Positions 33,401 through 44,629 of a DNA stretch of 64,000 bases are shown here, piece after piece. Under the pieces are notes generated by a model, which worked only from the letters and a program-made list of their open reading frames with translations, had not been told where the DNA came from and searched no databases. The first letter of the stretch is position 1; the number at the start of each line of letters is the position of its first letter. The position numbers and the translations under genes were made by a program. Source of the stretch: Tubiluchus corallicola (lineage: Eukaryota > Priapulida > Priapulimorpha > Priapulimorphida > Tubiluchidae); contig JAQGDQ010000327.1 of NCBI GenBank assembly GCA_030141605.1, positions 124,001 to 188,000 on the forward strand, read 5' to 3'.

Positions 33401-34131
33401 AGAATGTCGAAATAAAAGAAGTTATGGGATGCTAACCTGGAGCCAAGTATGGAAAAGCGATGGTTGAAGTGGAAAAGTGAAGGTCATCTCTTGGAAAACT
33501 GCTACCTTGATCGTTGTATTATTCCAACCAATTTTGGCAGAATTATTTCCACGCAGCTACGCCATTTCTGTGATGCGTCTCAGGCATCATATGGTGCAGT
33601 TATATTATATACAAACATTCATACAGCCTCCTTGTTGGCAAAGTCAAGGTTAGCGCCAATGAAGAGCATTACGGTTCTTCGCTTGGAACTATGGACGGAC
33701 AGCGTTATTGTTATCCATTACGATAGAAATATGACTAGACGATTTCAAACATTTGTTCAATGGTCGATTTTGGAGGAGTCAGCTTCAGCACAGCGGCATT
33801 ATGACAGTTCGTCAGACAACTGTGCTGATGTTATTTCACGGAGATTAGATTCACCTTTGTTTATTGGCATCCAAAACCTGGGTAAACGGTCCTCAATTTT
33901 TGCGCAAGGAGCAAAACTATTGGCCAATGATGGACATTTCCAACGAACCAGACAAGCTGAAAGATGACAAAGAAATTAAAAAATCTATTGCGGCACATGC
34001 AATGGAATTCATATCAACTTCTGAAGGGGTTACAAATCAGTTAGTAAACCATTACTCGTCATTCTAGAAGCTTAAAAATGCTGTGGCATGGAAGCTACGC
34101 ATTAAGCAGACACTGCACGAAAAAGTATTAA
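33401..34131 (+). pseudogene. BEL-1 RNase H region, split by a DNA element
   Basis: RHFCDASQASYGAVILYTN is the RNase H start (DAS), followed by TASLLAKSRLAPMKSITVLR and LELWTDSVIVIHY. Near 34040-34127 the sequence reads YSSF, stop, LKNAVAWKLRIKQTLHEK, the linker before the integrase. Reading stops exactly at a TTAA (34128-34131) where the inverted-repeat element starts; BEL-1 resumes at 36855. Confidence 0.75.
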
Positions 34132-36854
34132 GAACAAGTCCGCGAGAGCACCATGCAGGGGGTGGCACATGAGGTGTGACGAATTTATATCATTTTTTTC
34201 TAACACGAAGGGCGACCCCCCAAAACCATGTAACCAAGATATCAAATCGATCGAGCTACTATTGGCAGAGAAATGACCACATAAAGAAATTGACCACGAA
34301 AGAAGCAAAACATCGCTATTTTGGGGGGTTATTTTAACTTTTTCTCCTGTATAAACTATTATAGATGGGTCGATGTAAGTTGGCTGGTACATAGACCCAG
34401 ACATTGTCTTCTGATATCCTAACTTTTTCTGACATACTATTAATAGTATCAGAGAACGGGATTTTTCAAATTCGGCTCTTTGTTAAGAGTCCCGGGAGAG
34501 GTTAAGTTGTAAGGCTCATAACTCGCCCACTGCGGGGCTACAGAACTTCTGGTTTTCATGCATGTGTTAACCATGATGCTCACTAATAATATAAAAAAGA
34601 AAATTCGCTGGAGCCTGTTTCAGTATTTAGTACTGGCACTTTAAAATTTCACAAAAATCAGCAAAATTCGCTTTTTTTGTAGTTTTTCAATATTTTTTTC
34701 TATCTATATGCTGGATTATAAGTGACAAATCTGTATTCTAAATTTCATGAAAACGCACGAGCTGAGATAATATCATGAATGACATTATATAGAGGGGGCA
34801 CTGTTATAAAAAATTGCCATATCAACACACTTTTTTACTTTCCATAGTAATTCCGTCCATGTGTAAAAAGCAGACATACTTGGCTCAGGTCGTATATGAC
34901 AGTAGACATTTAGCCACGTTTAACCTGCATTTTCTGTGACTAGTGCTCTAATTTCCTAGTAGCAATAGATTACTTTGCCATGGAAATTGCTAGAAATTTG
35001 CGAATTTCATCTTAAATTGATTTAGTTATGTCTAAATTTTCATATGACTACAAATATGAATAATTGCCTCTTCTGGTGGATTTCAGGACAGGACATCATG
35101 CATGCCCCTAGTACTGAATCGCTAGCGGATACCAGGAAAGACTAAACAATACGCCCTCTAATAGAAAAGAAGTACCGATTGTTAAGATTGAGAGTCATTG
35201 CTAGCGAAAGAATCTGACAACACTTGGTATATACATATAAAATAGAAATCCGTTCATTTTTATACATCCGTTCATTTCTTATACTTTTTATATGAATAAG
35301 CTACATGGCTATACATAGAAGATTATGAATATCAGTACAAAAATGAAAAACTACAAAACTCAGTCAGAATTAATTTTTCTAAGTCCAAAATACTGTTCAT
35401 ATTGTAGCAGCATAAACCTATCACTCAAGAGTAGTACAAGTAATCAAAACCATAATATCTAAATAATAGAGAAAGAATTATCGATGCAGGTAGATTATCC
35501 CTAGAAGATAGATACAGAAATATAGACAAATATATCATGGGGAAAGTAATAAAGTGAAAATCTTACAGTCTAAACATGAGACAATATATGCGCATGGGCC
35601 CTTCTACTGGGATGGTGGTGATATTTAGCTCAGAAAATTTTTCTTCGTCCAAAATTTATGTGTGGCACAAAATCGATACTTCTGACAAAAAATATTAATA
35701 GTGCGATTGAATGATTGCGCCAATGGCACAAAAATTTTCGATGTTTTACAGTCAAAAAGCACCGGACAAATGATATTTTGGGGGAAGTCTGTCCTATATT
35801 TTTTGGGCATTCACTCAGATTTAGGGCAATTTTCTTTGTGTCCTGGCTTGTACGCCTATGTAAGACAATGAGTAATAACTAGGTAATAACCTGTACGTAG
35901 CATTTACAAAGCATAGAAAATAAACAGTACATAAAACTATTTCCAGTCCTTGCAAGAAGCAATCTCCATTCCGTAGATATTTCATTTTTTTGAAGATGGA
36001 GGCGCTCTAAATGCGGTCCAGTGCTTTAGTACAGGCTAATAGATTCACAATAATCGTTTCGTGCGGATAACTAGTCAGAATACCGCATTTAACGCTGGTA
36101 AACAGCGCAGAAAACGAACATTTTAGTTCAGCAGTGGCCGCCATCTTGAATGCTGGAGTCCAATCCTGTCGGTAGTTTAACAAATGTGCTGACCAGGCCC
36201 CTAGTTGCCAAAGATGAATATTTATGACGTTTTGAAGTATTTTAACAAGATTTGACAACTCATGTTTATCTACACGAAGCTTTTTGATGAAGGTTGTTAC
36301 CTATATTTTCACCCTGATATATGCCTCTTTCAGAGGTCATTTATAATAGGGTGGAAATTCGCTCCATCGAAATTGTCACTACAGCATAGTGGGATGGGAT
36401 GCTCTATTCACATACATATCGATATTTTTGTCCCCGCCCCCGCAGTGGATGAGATATAAGACTTTGAAATGACTGAGTATTTGCATCTTGTGCGTAATGT
36501 GAGCTTAAAGACCCCCCAGTAGAGCCGAAAGAGGGGGGTTTGGGACAAAAGTCGAAATGTCATTTTGGAGAAGATAACAAGATCCAATACTGTGCAGAGT
36601 CAGATCTATTCAAACTCAGTGGTTGCTGCATGGCTAATCCTTCAAATATGAGTAAAAAATAGAGAAAAATAGGTATTTTTTCATGAAAATCGGCCTATGC
36701 CGTACCTCTGCTACTACGAGGAGTTGGACCAAACGGATTCGCATAGTGAATGCTAGTGACTAGTGGACCTCATACCCGAACTTTGGTCCGAATCGGTTAC
36801 CTAGCCTTGTGCCGGAATTTTTCGATTTTGCATGGTCTTCTCGCGGACGCGTTC
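34132..36854. mobile_element. TTAA-flanked DNA element, copy 1 (2.7 kb)
   Basis: Flanked by TTAA on both sides (34128-34131 and 36855-36858), with BEL-1 pol sequence continuing outside each end. Termini are inverted: GAACAAGTCCGCGAGAGCAC on the left and, reversed, GAACGCGTCCGCGAGAAGAC on the right, both followed by CATGCA. About 390 bp inside each end lies a core, CATAACTCGCCCACTGCGGG left and, reversed, CTCATCCACTGCGGGGGCGG right. No transposase frame in the interior (34620-36345), which is AT-rich, so it is non-autonomous or decayed. TTAA targets are typical of piggyBac and Kolobok superfamilies; neither is proven. Confidence 0.7.
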
Positions 36855-37084
36855 TTAAAGGGCAATGTATTATTTGGCCTAAATACCTGACAGTCGACGA
36901 GCTTAATAAAGCTGGACAAGTGATTATTAAAAGCATACATACACAATATTTCGAATGCTAAATGAAAGTACACCGCGACAAAAAGGGTAGTATTGTTAGA
37001 GCGAGCCTTTTATACAAACTTGATCCCTTAATAGATTCTACGTGAATTTTGCGTGTAGGCGAAAAGTCCGATCATTTTGCCTAA
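36855..37084 (+). pseudogene. BEL-1 integrase N-terminal fragment
   Basis: Immediately right of the DNA element: KYLTVDELNKAGQVIIKSIH, TQYFE, and further on GSIVRASLLYKLDPLIDST with ILRVGEKS. This is the region preceding the integrase zinc finger in BEL/Pao pol, so it continues the RNase H part left of the element. It is cut at about 37084 where a LINE begins. Confidence 0.75.
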
Positions 37085-39735
37085 GCAGCACCCGAGCCAA
37101 TTTATTAAATGATTATTTTATATCGATTACAGCTATAGATACAACAGCCTTATCCTTACCAGGACAATAAAAAATCATGAAATAACTTCACTTGAAAAAT
37201 ATTTTTGTTCATTTGAAGAGGTAAAAGAAATAATTAAAAATTTGAATCCTAATAAAGCGTATGGATACGATGATGTCACAACACAAATGCTTCAGACTGT
37301 TACCCCTTTCATTTCAGACAGCCTTAGTTCAGTAATTTGTTAGTCGTTTCAACTTGGTCAGTTTCCTGACAAGCTGAAAAAAGCCAACGTTATGCCACTG
37401 CATAAATCAGGCCCCAAAAATGATAAAAATAATTACCGTTCGATATCACTATTGCCAGTAATATCAAATTTTTTTGAGAAAGTTGTATTTAAACGTATGT
37501 ACTAATTTCTAGCTGAAACTAATTTTTTTACTAAATATCAATCAGGATTTCGGCCTCTTGACTCCTCTACATACCAGTTAATTGACAGTGTCCACTTATA
37601 TTTACAGTAAACTCAGTAATCTGAAGAAGTAATAAAAGTATATCTAGACATATCTAAAGCATTCGATCGCGTATGGCACGACGGGCTAATATTTAAGCTA
37701 CAAAAGGTAGGAATTAGAGGACCATTACTGCAATGGTTATGCAATTATTTAGAAAGTCCACCGCAGAGAGTAGTAATCGAAGGTTCTACATCTGGATGAA
37801 AACAAATCAGGGCCAGTGTTCTTCAAGGCTCCATTTTAGGACCATTACTTTTTTAGTATTTATTAATGACATTGCTGACAACTTGGAAAATATAGTGCAA
37901 TATGCGTTTTAGCGTTGAAAGTTTAAATCGAGATTTAGACAAAATTAAAAACTGGTGTTCTACTTGGGGAGTTACAATAAATATCGAAAAAACAAAGTCA
38001 ATTTATATTCACGTAAAAGATTACCATCATTAAACGGTGTCGTTTTTGGTAATTCTGAAGTTGAAATGGTTAATACAGTCGAACATCTAGGATTAATATT
38101 CGATTACGCGCTTAACTGGAACTTCCATGTTAATTATGTTGAAAAAAGCCAACAAAATACTTCGTTCACTTTATTTATTCAAATTCAAGACAACTACGTA
38201 TAATTTGGCCATTTTTATAAACCATTTGAAAGACCAATAATTGAATACGGGATTGTAAATTGGTCAAACTGTACTACAGCAAATTTTTTGAAAATAAAAA
38301 GAATTCAATGCCGTGCTATGCTAATATTCGGTGCTATGAAAGGCACCAGCCAAATAAACCTTAATCAATTACTCGGTCTTCCCTCTTTAAAAGCGAGGGG
38401 TGAACTCCTTATAGTTCAAACAATCCAAAAAATATTTTATCATCAAGCTCCAGTTTACTTAAATGAAACAATAAATGAATTTCGCCGAAATGTAGAATAT
38501 TATCCCACCCGTGATCCATCTCGTCTAAAAATTTCAAGATAATTGTATAACAGTTTTTTCAAAAAGGCATAAGAATTTGGAACTCTTTACCCAAAGGTTT
38601 TAGAGAAACATACACTTGCAAAAATTTCGTCCAGAAACAAAAGACTTACCTTTTGGAATCTTCCCACAAAAATATTATGTCGTCGATACAATAATGATCG
38701 GGCTAACGAAATATTTACCAATAGATGTATTACAATTTTTTTTCAGTTAAAAGGTGACCTTTTTATCAAAAACTTAACTGACGATCCCAAATGTATCTGA
38801 GATTTTATGGAAAGTTATTACTTTTTCGAATGCGTAAAATATGATAGAGCTAGAACGGTATTATTAGACGACCTACTCGAGAACGGGATCGTAACACGTG
38901 AATCCTTACAGAATTATAATCCTGTAGTATTAAACACAATTATACAGAAACATATTCGAAAAATTCAAAACTGGTCACTCATCTTGCTTTTATCCATTGT
39001 TTATTACAGCTGTTTATTAAATCAACCATTCGCTTCACAGTATGAATTTAATGTTAAATGATTAATCAACCAACTTGCTTTGTAAATGTATTTTTATTTT
39101 GACTGTTGTTGTTAAAATATTGCGTTTATAGAGATTATGTATGTAAGTTTAATCATCATCTGTAGTCGAATCAAATGTTTTATTGAATCGAGTGTGATAA
39201 GTATTACTTGTGATGCGCATTTTTCTTTTATTAGCACTTTGTACTCAGCACTTGCACCGTGGAGATACCTGTATCAGACGCAGTCTATTATGTAAGTCCA
39301 CTATTAACAAATAATAATAATAGTAGTTTAAACTAAACTAAAATAAACTATAAGAAAAGAATAAAATGTACACTCCTAAAATCACAATACTCGTCAATCG
39401 ACACGATTTCGACAAACCATCAAATATGGAATTCATTTTCACGAAACAGTAAATATCTCTTATACTTCTTATAGTCCTTTTTTGTGCACTGATTTGACTT
39501 GATTTCTGATTATGTTCTTTACGGGCTTATGCTCTGCACGTTATGTGTTTTGATTATGTTAATTATTACCTAAAATATGACGCATTTGCCTAAGTGCTAT
39601 CAATCCAGTCATAATTGTGACTGACTGGTATGCTGCTTCCATCCGTGGACGCAACCTACAATTACATACATTGTGCCCCAAGTGCATGTATTGTTTTAAT
39701 GTTGGTGGATAAAGATTTTATCTGTCTGTCTATCT
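37085..39735 (+). pseudogene. LINE reverse transcriptase with 3' tail
   Basis: Reads NLNPNKAYGYDDVTTQMLQT, KKANVMPLHKSGPKNDKNNY, VYLDISKAFDRVWHDGLIFK (first catalytic Asp intact), SVLQGSILGPLLF, then jumps from NIVQYAF to SVESLNRDLDKIKNWCSTWG, so a small deletion at about 37905 removes the catalytic Y-A-D-D. Thumb: VEHLGLIFDYALNWNFHVNY. C-terminus: TRDPSRLKISR and SYYFFECVKYDRARTVLLDD, ending about 39060. 3' UTR to GGATAAAGATTTTATCTGTC TGTC, a tail of short repeats (39705-39735). It likely sits inside BEL-1. Confidence 0.8.
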
Positions 39736-39747
39736 ACCTGGTTTCAG

Positions 39748-40018
39748 GAATAATTCTTCACGGCCTCCACACAGATGCAGGTTTCAAAGCAATCGTTATT
39801 TAACTGCAACAGTTAGAAGCAGCGATAATTATTGGTGCATGCCCGAAACGTTTCCTGTTCAAAATTACTGGTGGAAAACAAGTTATTGTTTGCAACACAA
39901 ATTACTGTCTGTGTTGTGGTATAATCCGAATGATTATGGTTCAGTTATTGCCTGTAGCACGCATTTAGTTTTTGGAAATAGAAGTATTAAACTTTACGAA
40001 ATTAGTTTAGGTTTTTAA
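39748..40018 (+). CDS. Unidentified 89-codon open frame after an acceptor-like site
   Basis: After CTGGTTTCAG the frame stays open for 89 codons. It reads NNSSRPPHRCRFQSNRYLTA, TVRSSDNYWCMPETFPVQNY, WWKTSYCLQHKLLSVLWYNP, NDYGSVIACSTHLVFGNRSI, KLYEISLGF, then stop. Four cysteines and many aromatics look protein-like. The only ATG is internal (residue 31). It could be an exon of an unknown gene, or a decayed stretch of BEL-1 integrase resuming after the LINE, which I could not align. Family unknown. Confidence 0.35.
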
Positions 40019-40538
40019 CCTGTTTTACTTTCTTTGCGAGGACGTGTTACATATTCCATGGTCCTACAAAATTATGGCTAGCCACTCTTGGTCAGCCAGT
40101 GTGTTGTGACGTAACTGTTTAAAATACCCAAAAAAACGATTCGACGTTCTGAGCCGGAAACAAGCAGTTTGGAGATTTAGGCTAAATTAAATTCTGTTAC
40201 GATTAGATTTTTTTTGTCATGCACAGTTTTCTATTACTTACTGGTTTTATTGATGATTCATGTAATTTTGAGTTATGTTCCTGTCATATTTTCACATAAT
40301 GCTAACATAAACTTAACAAAAGTGGAAAAAGCTGTGATTTTAATAGTTATAACACATAGTACTGCATATGTTAAATTTAGTGAAACGATCTTAAAAAGTA
40401 TTATGCATAATGTATTTATTCATACATAAATTGTCGACTTTGAGTTGAGAGGTAATAATTATATTGTAAGAGTTGGAAAGATAATGAACCATTAAAATTT
40501 TAATAAACAAAAAATAATAAAATAGGTATATTTTATTG
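40019..40538. other. No feature seen
   Basis: AT-rich; a short hydrophobic frame near 40214-40429 has no other support. Confidence 0.4.
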
Positions 40539-40644
40539 GTGCCCAAATGTGTCGTGCCAAACTGTCTCTGTGTCCAAATGTCCCGTGCCCAAGTGTCGCG
40601 TGTCCAAATATCTCGTCCCCGAATATCACGTACCCCACTAAGTA
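40539..40644 (+). repeat. 15-bp minisatellite, seven units
   Basis: Units start with GT and repeat every 15 bp (one of 16): GTGCCCAAATGTGTC, GTGTCCAAATGTCCC, GTGCCCAAGTGTCGC, GTGTCCAAATATCTC and so on. The period is in codon register, so the minus strand shows F/L-G-H-x-T pentapeptides, which I do not regard as a protein. Confidence 0.85.
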
Positions 40645-41154
40645 GTCCTTGCCATTATTACTGAAAACTGCTTGCAGAACCTCGAACTGTATCATACATT
40701 TGGCGTCATTTTTGCCGTAGAGAAAAGATATGATAAAATGCATAAGTCTACATACAACTTGCCTTAATACAATAATTATGTACTTTAAACTAACGGAGAT
40801 TTTGCGTTAAGACAACCTGTCAAGATAAACTTTTTCTATAAACCTTGTAGAGCGGGGCAAGTAAATATTGTACGACAAGAACAAGATGGCATACACGATT
40901 AGCACGTACATAGTAACATTCTTGCAACTGCAATTAATAAATAGTGTTGCTATAAATCGCGAGGAAATTTTAAAATATAACAGAAAGGTATGTAGAATAT
41001 TTTCGTAGTCTAAACAGGCAATTTGTGAAGAATAGTTTACCTTGTAATCAGACCGACAATTACAAGTTTAGTTTTAGGCTTGTTTAAGCTGATTTTGTGT
41101 TATTGTGTTGTACTGCATTGTATTGTATTGTTTGAAAGGCAATGCAAAATAGCA
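40645..41154. other. No feature seen
   Basis: No gene recognised; ATTGTATTGTATTGT-like run near 41115-41130. Confidence 0.4.
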
Positions 41155-41930
41155 AAGATGAGTAGGATAGAACAGAATAGAATAGAATTTTATTTTTTCG
41201 TGGAGTACATTACATGGAGCACATTATACACAATATTTCCATAATGGTCCATGGCATGTTAGTAGTAGTTAAAATATAAAATAGAACAAAACATCTTAAA
41301 ATTAAACAAAACTGAAACGGGTTCTATGATTTTTGTAAGTTCTAAAAGTAAGTTCTATAATTAAGTAGAAAAAATCATCGCTTCATCAAATATCAAATAA
41401 TACATTAGTTGATAATACTGTCTGAAGCTGATCGGAATAGTCTTCAATTTAACATCGTGGTTTCGTGACCGTTTTCGCGCTTATGTGTTTTTAACATTCG
41501 TACTTTCAAGCCTTAGTTTAAGCTTTTGAAATACATTTTTCTTGTTTACGTTGTCCTGATTATCCCAGACCTGCCTTAATCCGGTAAATTTAACCCAATT
41601 AGAGTAATTCGACATATGAAGCCATAAGCATATTCACTACATGCAACCAGAAGCTTATTAAACGACATATCATATCAAAACCGAGTGGATATTGTCCTAA
41701 CTCGGGTCGTACTGCATTTTTTTACAGTTTTACAGTTCACCCTTAGTAGGCTACGACATAATTTCAGATTTAATGCTTCAGTTGCAATATTATCATAAAT
41801 GCCACACAATACACCTCGTGAAAACGCATTAGAAAAGTTTGATCTAAAATGTCCCCTCACTTCGCTGCCATACATAGAAATCAGTTTAATTAAAATAAGA
41901 TTATCGTGGAATAGTGTCGTTTTCAATCTA
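41155..41930 (-). pseudogene. LINE C-terminal fragment with (TTCTA)n tail
   Basis: Minus strand 41675-41926: LILIKLISMYGSEVRGHFRS, then ATEALNLKLCRSLLRVNCKT and RTISTRFDM, the post-thumb region (L-Y-G-x-E-V-W-G, L-K-F-C-K-x-L-L-G-V) of an invertebrate LINE family different from the CR1-like ones here. It decays towards 41400. The 3' end near 41180 has AATAAAATTCTATTCTATTC, a pentamer tail. Confidence 0.7.
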
Positions 41931-42047
41931 CAGATGTGGCCACAGTAGGGGCCTGGCAGAGAATGACTGTTTTATTGGTGGAAATTACTATCTTATTAAG
42001 CACCTGCATAATACGTCGTTACACCCGCGTTTTTGAATTTCAACCAA
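41931..42047. other. Flank of TTAA element 2
   Basis: No coding sequence; ends at the TTAA (42048-42051) that starts element 2. Confidence 0.4.
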
Positions 42048-42541
42048 TTAAGAGTCATTCCATGAGAAAATCAGCAAAATAGTGGAAGGTGACAAATCAC
42101 CGATTTTGTTCATATTCACAGGGTTTGATGGTCCCCTCAGATGTACCCCACAGCCAAAATATTAGATTTCAGAAATGAGCCGTCAATTTCTGAGAAAAGC
42201 CGCCATTTTGATTTTTTCGGATTTTCGCAATTTTGGCGTAAAAAATTGCCCATTATTTCTCACGTTATTACAGACAGTAAATGAGCGATGCAGCACTAGT
42301 TAATTGGTGATATATATAGTAGAGGTCTTACCCTACCGTACCATTATCGTTGCCAAATTGAACCTCCTTTTCAGTTGGTGTCATCAGATTGCAAAGATAC
42401 GTGTCTGCTGCTGCTGAATTTAGACGCCATTTTGAAATCCCCATAACTCCACTGGGGCGGGTATTGGGGCACTAATCAATATATTTTTATTTGCAGCTTG
42501 ACCTGTCCTACAAATGCATGAAATAAAATTTTGGCCAGCGA

Positions 42542-43619
42542 TCTCCCAAGAGTCCAGAATTTTTAGCCAAAGTTGCTCTTTTTTGCCATTTTCACAACCT
42601 TGACCTATATTTAGCTATTCGCCTTTGGATGACGGTGTTGCCATTAGAATCGATACAAAGTGCAGCAACGTCAATGTTTATAGTAGTAATGGACTGGCTT
42701 TAGATGTCTGGGCACTCCTAGCAACCAGGCCCCTCATCAGGGGGCCGCATTCCCTTCGAAGGGCCCCTGTGACGATTACAACATAGTGATTTTTATAATC
42801 TGTATAAAACACGGAATAGTTTCATGTACATAATAACAGTTTCGTGTACAAGTGCTCGGGCTATATACCTATGGCCCGTGGATCAATACGGGGGCCTCGG
42901 GAGGGCCCCACTGTCTTGACTGAAAAATAGACTTCAGTCAAAAAGGTTTAGTGTCGCTTTGCTAAACAAGATTCTAAAGTAAGGCGGACAAGGCGAGGCA
43001 AGGCACTCTTTGTGAAATTGTGTTGAAACCGCCGCGAGCATCGAATATAACATGTTGCGAGCCAATTTTTAAAACGCGCACAGCTTTGTGTGGTCTTGTA
43101 TTCAACAGGCGAATAGTTGTCAGTCCCTGATTTTTTTCCTCAAACCAATTCGAGTTAATAGTTAGTTAGTTACTAATACCCTGGTGTGGCAACTTTGGCA
43201 GCTTCGACAACCAGACTTCTGCTTACTAACAACGGGCATTAACAAAAAAACTGGTTAAGAAACGCAGCAAAGGCCAGTACGACCCTGCCTCGGTCGTTAC
43301 ATACTAATTCCGACTCTGTGCAACGTGTGTTTCAAGCCATTCGCTCATATTGTATTTAACCGCCAGGTTTCCGCATATACGCATATACACCGACTACCAT
43401 ATTCAACTAAACTCTAACGAGAATCAGGGTGCTGACGCTTATAATCGCAAATTTTCAAAATAACAAAAAGACAACAACAAATTCTTTACGTCCACGACTA
43501 TTTTTTATTCGCCAATATTCAATGAAAAGTCGCACTATAGTAAATAATAATAATAATCTAATAATTGATAATACATACAGTAAGCTGCTACTATGTGTTG
43601 CTATGGTAACCTCCTTATC
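42542..43619. other. Interior of TTAA element 2, left
   Basis: No open frame. Contains a GC-rich patch 42725-42770 with GGGGGCC / GGGCCCC blocks and another near 42890-42915. Confidence 0.4.
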
Positions 43620-44172
43620 AAAAGAGACACAGAGAGACAGAGAGAGTCACAGAGAGACAGAGAGACACATAGAGACAGAGAGACTCAGAGAGACACAGAG
43701 AGAGACACAGAGAGACAGAGAGAGCCACAGAGAGACAGAGAGACACATAGAGACAGAGAGACACACACACACTGAGAGAGACACACACAGAGACAGAGAG
43801 AGACAGAAAGAGACAGAGAGAGAGACACAGAGAGATACACAGAGACAGAGAGAGACAGAAAGAGACAGAGAGAGACACACAGAGAGACAGAGAGACAGAG
43901 AGACAGAGAGAGAGACAGAGAGAGACACAGAGAGACAGAGAGAGACACAGAGAGACAGATAGAGACACAGAGAGAGACACAGACAGAGAGAGAGAGAGAG
44001 AGACACAGAGAGACAGAGAGAGAGACACAGAGAGACAGAGAGAGACAGAGAGAGACAGAGAGAGACACAGAGAGACAGAGAGAGACAGAGAGAGACAGAC
44101 AGAGACAGAGACAGATTGATTTGATTTAAGAGAGACAGAGAGAGACAGAGAGAGACAGAGAGACAGACAGAG

Positions 44173-44243
<71 letters not shown>

Positions 44244-44310
44244 CAGAGAGAGACACAGAGAGACAGAGAGAGACAGAGACACAGAGAGATAGAGAGAGAC
44301 ACAGATTTGA
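43620..44310 (+). repeat. (GAGACA/GAGACACA)n satellite, ~690 bp
   Basis: Purine-rich array built of AGAGACAGAGAG and AGAGACACAGAG words with a pure (GA)n run at 44176-44234. Long Leu/Ser (minus) and Arg/Glu (plus) frames derive from it and are not genes. Confidence 0.95.
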
Positions 44311-44607
44311 TTTGATTTATTGATTTAACTCTTTATTTCGAACCAAGTTCATAGAATACATAACATACAATAATTACAAGACATACAATAATTATAACAA
44401 CCATATAGATTGTATTGTTATTTTATTTATTTATGTATTAATTTGCATGTGTTGAGAGGAGGTGTTATAATTATTGTATGTCTTGTAATTATTGTATGTT
44501 ATGTATTCTATGAACTTGGTGCGAAATAAAGAGTTAAATCAATAAATCAAATCAAATCTGTGTCTCTCTCTATCTCTCTGTGTCTCTGTCTCTCTCTGTC
44601 TCTCTGT
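44255..44607. repeat. Near-perfect palindrome: 145-bp arms, 63-bp loop
   Basis: Left arm 44255-44399 and right arm 44463-44607 are reverse complements with one mismatch that I see (TTTCGAACC versus TTTCGCACC). Each arm contains the same LINE-type 3' end (GAACTTGG, CGAAATAAAGAG, AAATCAATAAATCAAATC) plus about 45 bp of adjoining GA satellite. The satellite changes strand across the loop, so the junction itself was duplicated. Confidence 0.85.
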
Positions 44608-44629
44608 ATATATATATATATATACAACA

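Noticed and set aside
34102-34404. 100-codon minus-strand frame with many Ser residues
   Set aside because: It overlaps the junction of BEL-1 and the left arm of TTAA element 1; the other arms of the family do not keep the frame.
43618-44282. Leu/Ser-rich frames over 200 codons on the minus strand and Arg/Glu/Thr-rich frames on the plus strand
   Set aside because: They are translations of the GAGACA satellite in every frame; no start context, no complexity, no homology signal.
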